A stretch of DNA of 31,418 bases. Origin: CAZITB01 sp964542055 (lineage in GTDB: Bacteria; Planctomycetota; Phycisphaerae; Sedimentisphaerales; CAMDDF01). Shown in pieces: positions 8,164-15,015 of this stretch. The stretch's first letter is position 1. Each line of letters starts with the position of its first letter. Where the stretch lies: contig CAZITB010000017.1 of assembly GCA_964542055.1 (NCBI GenBank), positions 1 through 31,418 of the forward strand, read 5' to 3'. The notes under the pieces were generated by a model, which was not told where the DNA came from, ran no database searches, and saw nothing but the letters and a program-made list of their open reading frames with translations. The position numbers and the translations under genes were made by a program.

Positions 8164-8811
8164 TCATTTTCCTGTTTCTATTTGGCCAGTAATTATGAGT
8201 TCTGTTATAGCGTTTGCCTGGTGAGCGGCAGCGATTGCGACGCGAGGTGCCATGAGAGGTTTTTGGGCTGATGCCGCATTTTGGCAGTCGCCTACTATGT
8301 ATAAGTGTTCGTTTACTTTTTTGGTTATGATCGAATTACTACTGCCGTAGCCTGCCATGCCCGATGCTGAAATAATGACTTTCTGAGGAGTTTTGAGCAG
8401 GGCGGTTTCAACGAGCATCTGCTTCTGGTCGGCAAGATCGAAACATTCCGCGATTATGTCAGCATCAGCAAACAAGTTTTCGAAATTATCCGGAGTTACC
8501 TTCTCGCAATGAGTTTGGTATTCGATAAAGGGATTTACTTTTTGCAGGTTCTGCTTTAAAGCCTGGGTTTTGAACTGTCCTACCTGGTCGATGTTGTACT
8601 GCTGACGGTTAAGGTTTGTTACATCGACGGTGTCAAAATCGATGAGTATCAGCGTGCCAACGTTTATTCTTGCCAGATGGATTGCGACATTCGAACCCAA
8701 ACCGCCCAGACCGGCAATAGCTACCGTTGCGGTGGCGAGTTTTTCGTGCACTTCACGACCGTGGCGATCGATAAGTGCCGATTCGAATATTTTTTTTTCT
8801 TTTAATGTCAT
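8164..8811 (-). CDS. thiF: ThiS adenylyltransferase ThiF
   Basis: This is an E1-like enzyme that adenylates the ThiS C-terminus. At 215 residues it is the short ThiF form. The nucleotide-binding loop AIAGLGGLGSNVAIHLAR (residues 31-48) is followed by the acidic LILIDFDTVDVTNLNRQQY segment, which contains the conserved Arg and Gln of the E1 family. A CxxC zinc site is not seen, as in other short ThiF proteins. It is the first gene of the operon; its start lies about 60 nt after the riboswitch aptamer with an AAAAGGT ribosome site. Confidence 0.93.
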   Translation of the reverse strand: MTLKEKKIFESALIDRHGREVHEKLATATVAIAGLGGLGSNVAIHLARINVGTLILIDFDTVDVTNLNRQQYNIDQVGQFKTQALKQNLQKVNPFIEYQTHCEKVTPDNFENLFADADIIAECFDLADQKQMLVETALLKTPQKVIISASGMAGYGSSNSIITKKVNEHLYIVGDCQNAASAQKPLMAPRVAIAAAHQANAITELIITGQIETGK

Positions 8812-8870
8812 TTTTACCTTTTATTTGAGCAGGGAAATGACACGGGGGGTAAGCAGGAATGCAAAATGAC

Positions 8871-8975
8871 TGCCTTCCTTCGCTGGTATTACCCATGTCA
8901 GGTTCTAAGGGTCTCCGCTTAACGGACTCTCAGCCGAGTATATTTTGACGGGGGCTCTACTCGGCTCCCCTGGCT
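8871..8975 (-). promoter_or_regulatory. TPP riboswitch (THI element)
   Basis: Read on the minus strand, the conserved THI-box pieces occur in order: CTCGGCTGAGAG, then ACCCTTAGAACCTGACATGG, then GTAATACCAGCGAAGGAAGG. GAGTA/TACTC pairing forms an extended P3-type arm, and GCC (8972-8974) can pair with GGC (8872-8874) to close P1. It lies upstream of thiF-thiS-thiG-thiH. No T-run terminator is seen between the aptamer and thiF. TTACC just after the aptamer could instead pair with GGTAA at the thiF ribosome site, so control of translation is more likely. The aptamer call is firm; the mechanism is inferred. Confidence 0.95.
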
Positions 8976-8989
8976 AATTTATTTTTTTT

Positions 8990-9018
8990 ATTATATAAGT
9001 AAATATTTGGAAAATCAA
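8990..9018 (-). promoter_or_regulatory. Promoter of the thi operon
   Basis: On the minus strand, TTGATT (9013-9018), a 17-nt spacer and a perfect TATAAT (8990-8995) lie just upstream of the TPP aptamer. Transcription would begin near 8983, about 8 nt before the aptamer. Its -35 directly abuts the -35 of the divergent xseB promoter. Confidence 0.75.
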
Positions 9019-9047
9019 TTGATAATTTTATTCAATTTTATTAATAT
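9019..9047 (+). promoter_or_regulatory. Promoter of xseB-tRNA-Leu
   Basis: TTGATA (9019-9024), a 17-nt spacer and TAATAT (9042-9047) lie 33 nt before the xseB ATG. The start point should be near 9054. The -35 hexamer touches that of the divergent thi promoter. Confidence 0.65.
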
Positions 9048-9080
9048 GCCGGTTTGGCTCAGTAGTCGAATCGAGGTAAT

Positions 9081-9317
9081 ATGGCTAATAATGAAGAGAG
9101 AAAGACGGTTAGCGAGCAGGAAATTTCGGAAATGAGCTTTGAACAAGCGATCGGAAACCTGACCGGGATCGTAGATGATATCGAATGCGGCGGCATAGAA
9201 CTTGAAAAGAGCTTGCAGCAGTATGAGACCGGAATGGCTATGATCAAGCGGTGCCGTAGTATTTTGCAGGATGCCGAAAAGCGGATAAAAAAGCTTTCAC
9301 AGCCTGACGAAAAATAA
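9081..9317 (+). CDS. xseB: Exodeoxyribonuclease VII small subunit
   Basis: XseB is the small helical subunit that coats XseA in the exonuclease VII complex, which degrades single-stranded DNA. The 78-residue length is right. The core SFEQAIGNLTGIVDDIECGG, with the following LEKSLQQYETGMAMIKRC and the C-terminal AEKRIKKL, is the family signature. The start has a GAGG Shine-Dalgarno. No xseA is present in this window, so the large-subunit gene is elsewhere. The tRNA-Leu gene begins 4 nt after the stop, so the two are almost certainly on one primary transcript. Confidence 0.93.
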   Translation: MANNEERKTVSEQEISEMSFEQAIGNLTGIVDDIECGGIELEKSLQQYETGMAMIKRCRSILQDAEKRIKKLSQPDEK

Positions 9318-9321
9318 AATA

Positions 9322-9404
9322 GCGAGCGTGGCGGAATTGGCAGACGCGCCAGATTTAGGTTCTGGTGTCCTAGTGACGTGGAGGTTCGACTCCTCTCGCT
9401 CGCA
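9322..9404 (+). tRNA. tRNA-Leu (anticodon UAG)
   Basis: The acceptor arms GCGAGCG (9322-9328) and CGCTCGC (9397-9403) pair perfectly, with A as discriminator at 9404. The anticodon stem CCAGA/TCTGG encloses the loop TTTAGGT, giving anticodon TAG (reads CUA and related Leu codons). A long variable arm typical of class II tRNAs and a T arm GGAGG-TTCGACT-CCTC follow. CCA is not encoded. Confidence 0.96.
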
Positions 9405-9522
9405 TTTCAAGGGATTCAATGTCCAATATTAGTTTACATTTTTATCGGTTTTGTTTAATTTTTTATATGGTTTCGTCCGATATATAATTGTAAGCTTTTA
9501 TTTTTAGTTGGGAAAGATAACA

Positions 9523-9726
9523 ATGCTTTGCGAAATGATCGAAAAATGCCCTTTTTTCGAAAAACATTATCCAGAAAAGGACGGAATGTACAAAGGGTGG
9601 GTCAAATCATTTTGCGAAAATGATCAAAAAAGCCAGGATTGCAAACGCAAGCAGTACTTTATAAATAATAATATGCCCGCTCCAGAGGATATGACTCCCA
9701 CAGGTTTGTACATCAATCAGATATAA
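9523..9726 (+). CDS. Small four-cysteine protein, unknown function
   Basis: The protein has 67 residues from ATG 9523, which has GGGA about 9 nt upstream; an in-frame TTG at 9508 would add five residues and is less likely. Cysteines stand at 3, 9, 31 and 40 (MLCEMIEKCPFF, SFCEND, DCKRKQYF), and the C-terminus is PAPEDMTPTGLYINQI. The CPFF start, the CKRKQY segment and the P-x-x-M-x-P-x-G end look like a small conserved cysteine protein, perhaps zinc- or iron-sulfur-binding, but I cannot name the family. A TATAAT (9483-9488) lies upstream without a clear -35. The stop is 2 nt from the stop of the convergent BrkB gene. Confidence 0.65.
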   Translation: MLCEMIEKCPFFEKHYPEKDGMYKGWVKSFCENDQKSQDCKRKQYFINNNMPAPEDMTPTGLYINQI

Positions 9727-9728
9727 TC

Positions 9729-11057
9729 TTAGAGCTGGACCACAGGAACGTTGGCAGGATTGTTCATTGCCGACTCATCCATTTTGCTCAAATGATCGCT
9801 GATTTCACTAATTTCGTCAGATTTCGCGAAATCAAGTCCGGTCAAACCTTTGCATTTTATGGCTGTCAAAACATCATGAATCGTAAGATTCTCTACTGGC
9901 CGAGCCGGTTGAAAACCGGGATCCCTGCCGTCGTCTATGTTTACTTCTGAAAAAATATTCGCCTCTGTAAGCTCATGTGCCAGGTCTCGAACAAGGCGGA
10001 TCGGTAAGTCAAGCTGATTTCCGATTTGCGGCGCGGTTAAAGGGGCTTTCTTTTCATTGAAATTCTTGGCAACCAGCGAGGTTACCAAAATCGCTATTTT
10101 ATTTTTAAATGCCCGGCTTGCGTTTCGGCACTGCGGTTCCAGTTCAAAAGTATCTACATTTTGAAGGGCAAATGCCAGTTCCGAACCAAACAGTACTATG
10201 AACCAGCTAAGCTGGAGCCATACAAGAAATAGCGGTAAAGCGGCAAAAGAGCCGTATATTTCGTTATATCTGGTAACACCGATCTGAAATGCAATGTAAA
10301 TTATCTGTACCAGCTGAAACAAAATCGCGGTGACCAGACCGGCAATCATTGTGGGAATGAAGTTAACTTTTGTATTGGGAACAAAGCTGAATATAAAAGA
10401 AAACACCAGCCAAAGAGGAATTAACGGTAACAATTGCAAACCAAAGAAAATAATGGGCTGAAAAGCATCAAGAAACGCAAGCTCACTAATTATGGTTTCA
10501 ATTTTACCAATCAAGTAAACATTTACACTGGTAGAAACAACGAGGAAAAACGGGCAAATCAGGATGACCAATAAGTAGTCGGCAATCTTTCTTAGAAGCG
10601 GCCTTGGTTTTTTTATGCCCCATATAAAGTTAAAAGAATCCTCTATATTGCCTAAAAGCCGCAGTACCGCCAAAAGCAAGATGACTATACCGACACCTGC
10701 TACAACACCGCCTTTGGTTCTCTCGAGCAAATTTCTTGAAAAAGTGATAACTTTGCCGACGTCCTCTTCGAACTGGGGGTACTGCGCGAACCTTTCGTTT
10801 ATGTAATCGATAATGGCTTGATCAAAACCGAATCCTTTTGCGACACCGAAAACCATCGCCAGAATCGGAACAATTGACAGTAGTGAAAAGAAGGTCAAAG
10901 CCGATGCTCGAAACTTGCATCTATCTTCTATATAACCTCGCAGAGACATTATGATTATTCGTAAGGTTTTGACCAGGTGACGTTTGAATCGTGGGAAATC
11001 ACGCAGCCTGGTTTGCCAGATGTCATTATGAATGAATTCTCGAGTTTTTTTGAGCAT
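9729..11057 (-). CDS. YihY/virulence factor BrkB family membrane protein
   Basis: The 442-residue protein has the BrkB/YihY plan: a basic N-terminal region, then about six membrane helices. The opening block is FRASALTFFSLLSIVPILAM (residues about 51-70); later ones include VVAGVGIVILLLAVLRLLGN, IADYLLVILICPFFLVVSTS, IYGSFAALPLFLVWLQLSW and FIVLFGSELAFALQN. After the membrane part, residues about 320-400 look like a winged-helix domain (LTAPQIGNQLDLPIRLVRDL) found in some longer members, with a 40-residue tail. The family was once called RNase BN in error and its molecular function remains unclear. It lies 105 nt after the S24 regulator gene on the same strand. Confidence 0.88.
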   Translation of the reverse strand: MLKKTREFIHNDIWQTRLRDFPRFKRHLVKTLRIIIMSLRGYIEDRCKFRASALTFFSLLSIVPILAMVFGVAKGFGFDQAIIDYINERFAQYPQFEEDVGKVITFSRNLLERTKGGVVAGVGIVILLLAVLRLLGNIEDSFNFIWGIKKPRPLLRKIADYLLVILICPFFLVVSTSVNVYLIGKIETIISELAFLDAFQPIIFFGLQLLPLIPLWLVFSFIFSFVPNTKVNFIPTMIAGLVTAILFQLVQIIYIAFQIGVTRYNEIYGSFAALPLFLVWLQLSWFIVLFGSELAFALQNVDTFELEPQCRNASRAFKNKIAILVTSLVAKNFNEKKAPLTAPQIGNQLDLPIRLVRDLAHELTEANIFSEVNIDDGRDPGFQPARPVENLTIHDVLTAIKCKGLTGLDFAKSDEISEISDHLSKMDESAMNNPANVPVVQL

Positions 11058-11162
11058 GCCCGTATTTACCTTTTTTTAAGACTTAGTGTATTATAAGTCC
11101 TTAGAAACAGGAAATAAAGTAAAATAATTGCTACTTTTTGCGATCTAAATACAGAGAAAAGT

Positions 11163-11936
11163 TTATAGTTGTTGAATTTTTCGGATTGCGCGGTAAAGAC
11201 CGTTAATTTTTTCTGTGGCAACAAGTCTGGGCGGGTATTTGTCATTTCGCGGCTGGAGTCGTAAAGTTTTATCTTGTTCAAAGAATATTCTTTTGAAAGT
11301 AGCCTCGTGCGGGTCACAGAACCTTATAAAGCAGTCATCGCCGTTGTTTACCTGGATGTTAGGGGCAAAGATGACCAGATCTCCTTCGAAAAATTTCGGT
11401 TCCATCGAATCGCCTACCACTCTAACCGCAAATGCATTTGGATCACTCACATCCGGACAGCGGATATAATCGTCGGCAATTCCTGCGGGGTAATCCAGAT
11501 CATCGAAATCGGCAGGGTAGCCTGCTGAAACTTTATTTATTATTGGAATCAGTCTGGCGGTATTTTCCTTGGACGTGTTGAGGAAATGCAGCTGATTTTC
11601 GGTCAGAATCTGTTCAATTTTCATATCATCGTCTTTAGAGTCAAAAAGATTTTTGACTAAGTGGCGTAATTTCTGGTTTTCGGCTTCGGCCGTTTCGATC
11701 TGACCTCGCAAATCTACCGGCAATTTATCCATGTGGGCGATATGGATTAGATAACCGTTTTCGAAATCAAGAATCTTCTCAAGCTTTCTGAGCAGTTGAT
11801 CGCTGGGCGGGTTTTTTACTTTATCGGTTTCAATATTAGATAAATACGGTTTCGAAAACCCAATGGAATCTGATATCTGGTCAAGCGTCAGATTGAGTTG
11901 TTTTCTTTTGTTTCTGATTATAGTGCCTAGAGACAT
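11163..11936 (-). CDS. XRE-type repressor with S24 (LexA-like) peptidase domain
   Basis: The protein has 257 residues. Residues 1-60 form a helix-turn-helix (LTLDQISDSIGFSKPYLSNI). A coiled linker with ETAEAENQKLRHLVKNLF follows. Residues about 130-257 are an S24 peptidase domain: Ser177 in GDSMEP and Lys215 in EATFKRI form the catalytic dyad, and Ala138-Gly139 in KVSAGYPAD is the expected self-cleavage site. Such proteins are inactivated by RecA-stimulated self-cleavage, as in LexA and phage CI. A promoter lies with its -10 only 6 nt before the ATG, so the message appears leaderless. No phage genes surround it. It may regulate its neighbours mntP, DUF1638 or brkB, or be the SOS or a stress regulator. 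Confidence 0.88.
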   Translation of the reverse strand: MSLGTIIRNKRKQLNLTLDQISDSIGFSKPYLSNIETDKVKNPPSDQLLRKLEKILDFENGYLIHIAHMDKLPVDLRGQIETAEAENQKLRHLVKNLFDSKDDDMKIEQILTENQLHFLNTSKENTARLIPIINKVSAGYPADFDDLDYPAGIADDYIRCPDVSDPNAFAVRVVGDSMEPKFFEGDLVIFAPNIQVNNGDDCFIRFCDPHEATFKRIFFEQDKTLRLQPRNDKYPPRLVATEKINGLYRAIRKIQQL

Positions 11937-11942
11937 GTTGGA

Positions 11943-11971
11943 ATTATATATTCGAAATTTTCTTTATTCAA
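11943..11971 (-). promoter_or_regulatory. Promoter of the S24 repressor gene, leaderless transcript
   Basis: On the minus strand, TTGAAT (11966-11971), a 17-nt spacer and a perfect TATAAT (11943-11948) are followed by six nt and then the ATG. Transcription should start at or within a base or two of the A of ATG. The -35 overlaps the mntP stop codon. A weak inverted repeat (GAAT-N5-ATTC, 11941-11953) overlaps the -10 and could be an autorepression site, but it is short. Confidence 0.7.
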
Positions 11972-12519
11972 GTAAAATGCTGGATCAGGATTTTTAGTCC
12001 GATCGCGATGAGAATTGCCCCGCCGAAAATTTCAACTTTGCGGTCGAAGAGGTGTCCGGCTTTTTTGCCGATCTCTACCCCTGCAAGCGAAAGTATGAAA
12101 GTAACGATACCTATAATAGCTATTTCGATTAGAATGTTCAAATCGATAAGTGAAAGGGTAAACCCAACAGCAAGTGCATCGAGGCTTGTAGCGAGTGCTA
12201 GGATCAGAAGAACATCGATTTTGGCGGGGTTTTTAGTGGTTTCCTCTAGCTGAAAAGCTTCATAAATCATCTTTATCCCGACAAAGCTTAAAATTGCAAA
12301 GCTGATCCAATGGTCCCAGTTTTGAATGTATTTCAGGGAAGATTGCCCGGCAAAAAAGCCAATCAGCGGCATTATGGCCTGAAAAGCCCCGAAGAAAATG
12401 GCAATTCGAAGTGTATGTACGATATGGAGTTTCTTATAAGCTGCACCTGAAGCGATGGAAACCGCAAAGGCATCCATTGCCAGGCCGAATGCGATGAAGA
12501 TTATAGTTAGAAGTTCCAT
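11968..12519 (-). CDS. mntP: Manganese efflux pump MntP
   Basis: MntP exports Mn2+ across the inner membrane. The protein has 183 residues and six predicted helices in two inverted repeats. Each repeat carries the conserved acidic motif: GLAMDAFAVSIASG (residues about 12-25) and ATSLDALAVGF (about 109-119). The C-terminal AGVEIGKKAGHLFDRKVEIF and GGAILIAIGLKIL are characteristic. The ATG follows the TAA of the DUF1638 gene with no gap, so translation is coupled. I saw no yybP-ykoY Mn2+ riboswitch upstream of either gene. Confidence 0.93.
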   Translation of the reverse strand: MELLTIIFIAFGLAMDAFAVSIASGAAYKKLHIVHTLRIAIFFGAFQAIMPLIGFFAGQSSLKYIQNWDHWISFAILSFVGIKMIYEAFQLEETTKNPAKIDVLLILALATSLDALAVGFTLSLIDLNILIEIAIIGIVTFILSLAGVEIGKKAGHLFDRKVEIFGGAILIAIGLKILIQHFT

Positions 12520-13248
12520 TTATTTTACTTTTATGATTTTAGGGCAGCTAACATCGGCAATTATAGTTTTTTCAGGCGGAACAACCAGAAATTTTTCATC
12601 GTCCCACTGCCCGTCAACCAATTGCTGCATATAAGAAGGCTGGCCTTTGATTTGGTCATAACCCCAGCCCAGAAAGTCGGCACATTTTTTCGTATATTCT
12701 TTATGGCTTGAATTTTCGAATACCGGCCAATCGATAAATGTTGCCCATTTATACTCTTTTATCCAGTTCTGCTCGGCTTCCATTAGATATTGGGCGTTAT
12801 CTTCGCCGTATTTTTCTTTATATTCAGTTAGTTTTTTCTCGAAACGTTCCTTGCTTGGCATGTCATCTGATTCGATCCAGCCTGGCGAGTACCAGTAAAT
12901 ACCCTTATGTGAATCGAAATACTCCTTATACTTCTCTTTCGAACCCAAAAGAATCGTCATACAGTCGTGTCCGCGTGGGACAACCATTGTTATAGGACTT
13001 TTAAGGCCTTCTATGCCGTTTGAGCAAAGGGCGTATCCTAAAATGTTAGCATCGTAAGGTCGTCCCTGGATGTCATGGGTTAGGTTGAGCTTTTCCTGAA
13101 CCTGCTGGCGGAGTTTGTCGGGATAATCGTGTAATCCTTTCGGCATGAGAGTAATATCAACGATGTTTTTCGACATAGCAGCACAAAAGTAAGCCTCTCT
13201 TTGGAGGACTTTACAAGCAATAAAGTGAATATTTAGCTTTTTATTCAT
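12520..13248 (-). CDS. DUF1638 domain protein
   Basis: The protein has 242 residues. Blocks in order are FIACKVLQREAYF, LPKGLHDYP-like MPKGLHDYPDKLR, NILGYALCSNGIEGL, VVPRGHDCMTILLGS, YFDSHKGIYWYSPGWIE and a C-terminal LVDGQWDDEKFLVV. These match my memory of DUF1638, a family frequent in anaerobes and methanogens, often near corrinoid-dependent methyltransferases. Conserved Cys and His residues (C12, C in ALCSNG, H and C in GHDC) suggest metal or substrate binding. The family's function is not established. The message starts from an extended -10 promoter, and mntP is directly coupled to it. Confidence 0.8.
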   Translation of the reverse strand: MNKKLNIHFIACKVLQREAYFCAAMSKNIVDITLMPKGLHDYPDKLRQQVQEKLNLTHDIQGRPYDANILGYALCSNGIEGLKSPITMVVPRGHDCMTILLGSKEKYKEYFDSHKGIYWYSPGWIESDDMPSKERFEKKLTEYKEKYGEDNAQYLMEAEQNWIKEYKWATFIDWPVFENSSHKEYTKKCADFLGWGYDQIKGQPSYMQQLVDGQWDDEKFLVVPPEKTIIADVSCPKIIKVK

Positions 13249-13295
13249 ATAAACACCAATGATTACATATAATGTCTGTTTAAATGCAAAAATTG

Positions 13296-13304
13296 ATTAT
13301 ACCA
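13296..13304 (-). promoter_or_regulatory. Extended -10 promoter for DUF1638-mntP
   Basis: On the minus strand, TGGTATAAT is a TGn-extended -10 element with a perfect hexamer (13296-13301). No good -35 is visible. The start point would be near 13289, about 40 nt before the ATG. Confidence 0.45.
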
Positions 13305-13445
13305 AAATCCCCGATTTAATTCCAGAAGTAGATTGAACATATAATTCTAATTTAAAAAGCAAAAAAATTTGTTTATTATCATAGTTGAATGAACACCAGG
13401 AGTTTTGTGAGGGTACTATCAGGGTTATTTTTTTTTAGATAACTC

Positions 13446-13474
13446 TTGATATTTAAAAATTTTTAAGATAAACT
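13446..13474 (+). promoter_or_regulatory. Promoter of the RNA region upstream of nusA
   Basis: TTGATA (13446-13451), a 17-nt AT-rich spacer and TAAACT (13469-13474) form a near-consensus sigma70 promoter. The start would be near 13481, giving a transcript of about 260 nt before the terminator at 13701-13741. Confidence 0.6.
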
Positions 13475-13480
13475 TTGTAC

Positions 13481-13741
13481 TTTGAGTTTTTTAAAGCAAG
13501 CGAAATAAGGTTGATAATGTCAGTAATAGGATTGAACAACAGTGTATACGCATAGGTCCAAGTTCGATCTATGTGCGCATTTATTGCGTTTGGAAGTGCC
13601 TTTGAGCGTAAGTTTCCAGTTCAGGGCTGATGTGCTTAGCGGTTTTACATCAGGAGATATGATGTAATTAATCGCAAAAAGCCAAACAGCGTTTTTTCTG
13701 AATTGGAAAACTTGTCAATTGATGAGTTTTCCAATTTTTTT
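13481..13741 (+). ncRNA. Candidate structured small RNA or nusA leader
   Basis: This stretch has no long ORF but several hairpins. CGCATAG (13549-13555) pairs with CTATGTG (13569-13575). TGGAAGT (13591-13597) pairs with GTTTCCA (13612-13618), counting two GU pairs. TTACATCA (13645-13652) pairs perfectly with TGATGTAA (13660-13667). A 12-bp terminator hairpin with a T-run ends it at 13741. It has a promoter at its 5' end. I compared it by eye with 6S, 4.5S, tmRNA, RNase P RNA, T-box and common riboswitches and recognised none. It may be an independent small RNA or an attenuated leader of nusA-infB. Confidence 0.45.
13701..13741 (+). terminator. Strong Rho-independent terminator before nusA
   Basis: AATTGGAAAACT (13701-13712) and AGTTTTCCAATT (13725-13736) are perfectly complementary over 12 bp, with a 12-nt loop and a run of T through 13741. 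It stands 33 nt before the nusA ATG, in the same direction. Confidence 0.9.
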
Positions 13742-13746
13742 ATACT
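13719..13746 (+). promoter_or_regulatory. Possible nusA promoter overlapping the terminator
   Basis: TTGATG (13719-13724) in the terminator loop, a 16-nt spacer made of the 3' arm and T-run, and TATACT (13741-13746) could form a promoter for nusA with a start near 13753. If real, nusA is transcribed independently of the upstream RNA. Confidence 0.4.
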
Positions 13747-13774
13747 TGAAATAGATTGTAAGGGATCGGAACAA

Positions 13775-14983
13775 ATGAATAACGAATTGATCAGGATAAT
13801 TGATAATATCGCACGCGATAAAAATATCGATCGTGAATCGATCTTTGCGGACCTGGAATCTGCAATGGCTTCGGCGGTACGAAAAGACAGCGGCCAGCTC
13901 GAAAGCGAGATCACCGTAAGCATTGACAGAAGTAACGGTTCGATTAGTGCATATATTAATGAGCAGCCGGTCGATATTCGTAAGCTTGGCAGAATAGCCG
14001 CTCAAACTGCTAAACAGGTTATGATTCAGAAGATCAAAGCTGATGAACGCGACAGCATTTATGATGAATACTTCGAGCGAAAAGGTGAAATAGTCAGCGG
14101 CAATGCAACCAGGTTCGAAGGCGGTACTATCATAATCAATCTCGACAGCCGCACAGAGGCGATATTGCCCAGGTCTGAACAGATCAGCGGAGAAAGTTTT
14201 CATGTAGGCGACCGGGTTAGGGGTTTGCTGATGGATGTTAAACAGGTTTCAAGCCAGGTTAAGATCATCCTTTCCAGGACCCATCCTGAATTTGTCCGCA
14301 GACTGTTCGAATTTGAAGTACCGGAAGTAACCGAAGGTATCGTTGAAATTAAATCGCTTGCACGAGAAGCCGGTTACCGAACTAAAATAGCGGTAATCAG
14401 CAATGACGATAAAGTTGATGCTGTGGGTGCGTGCGTAGGTATCAGGGGAAGCAGAATTAAAAGTATAGTTGACGAACTTGGCGGCGAAAAAATCGATATA
14501 GTAAGGTGGAGTGAATCTTCCTCGGCATTTATTGCAAATGCGCTTATGCCCGCAAAGTCCAGCGAAATTGCACTTTGCTTCGAATTGGGAAGATCAACTG
14601 TTGTGGTCGATGAAGACCAGCTGAGTCTTGCAATTGGTAAACACGGGCAAAATGTCCGCTTGGCTGCAAGGCTTACGGGATGGGACATAGACATTCTTAC
14701 TCCGGATGAATATAACAAGGAAGTTGAAAAGCTTACCGCGTTTGTAAATTCTATCGAAGGTGCGAACGATAAGATGGTTGATCAGCTTATCGCTCTGGGA
14801 ATGATTAATGTTCTCGATATTGAAGAAGTTGGTGCCGAGCCGCTTATAAGTGAACTCGATATGGATGTTGAGCTGGCCAAGTTGATCGTTCAAAAGGCCG
14901 AAGATTTGTCGCGTCAGCAGCAGGAACAAAGCCGCACCAAAGCAGAAGAAGTTTTGAAAAAAGAAATTAAACCAAAGCAATAA
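13775..14983 (+). CDS. nusA: Transcription elongation factor NusA
   Basis: NusA binds RNA polymerase and modulates pausing, termination and antitermination. The protein has 402 residues from ATG 13775, with GGGATCGGA upstream; an in-frame extension to TTG 13703 would cross the terminator and is rejected. Domains in order are the N-terminal polymerase-binding domain (NELIRIIDNIARDKNIDRES), an S1 domain (GEIVSGNATRFEGGTIIINL, then GDRVRGLLMDV), KH1 (VKIILSRTHPEFVRRLFEFE), KH2 (VVDEDQLSLAIGKHGQNVRL, residues about 275-295) and one helix-hairpin-helix-like tail. It heads nusA-infB-rbfA. rimP, usually upstream, is absent here. Confidence 0.95.
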   Translation: MNNELIRIIDNIARDKNIDRESIFADLESAMASAVRKDSGQLESEITVSIDRSNGSISAYINEQPVDIRKLGRIAAQTAKQVMIQKIKADERDSIYDEYFERKGEIVSGNATRFEGGTIIINLDSRTEAILPRSEQISGESFHVGDRVRGLLMDVKQVSSQVKIILSRTHPEFVRRLFEFEVPEVTEGIVEIKSLAREAGYRTKIAVISNDDKVDAVGACVGIRGSRIKSIVDELGGEKIDIVRWSESSSAFIANALMPAKSSEIALCFELGRSTVVVDEDQLSLAIGKHGQNVRLAARLTGWDIDILTPDEYNKEVEKLTAFVNSIEGANDKMVDQLIALGMINVLDIEEVGAEPLISELDMDVELAKLIVQKAEDLSRQQQEQSRTKAEEVLKKEIKPKQ

Positions 14984-15015
14984 CAAGGTTTAAATATTTA
15001 AAATAGGAGCTAGTC

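Noticed and set aside
11163..11936. Prophage repressor region
   Set aside because: The S24 repressor is phage-like, but neighbours are ordinary chromosomal genes, and no integrase, structural gene or att repeat is seen.
13541..13580. tRNA T-arm-like GTTCGAT in the RNA upstream of nusA
   Set aside because: The flanking pairs make a 13-nt loop rather than a 7-nt T loop, and no acceptor or anticodon arm can be drawn.
13703..13774. N-terminal extension of nusA to a TTG at 13703
   Set aside because: It would be translated through the perfect terminator hairpin and T-run, and the 24 extra residues are not NusA-like. ATG 13775 has a ribosome site.
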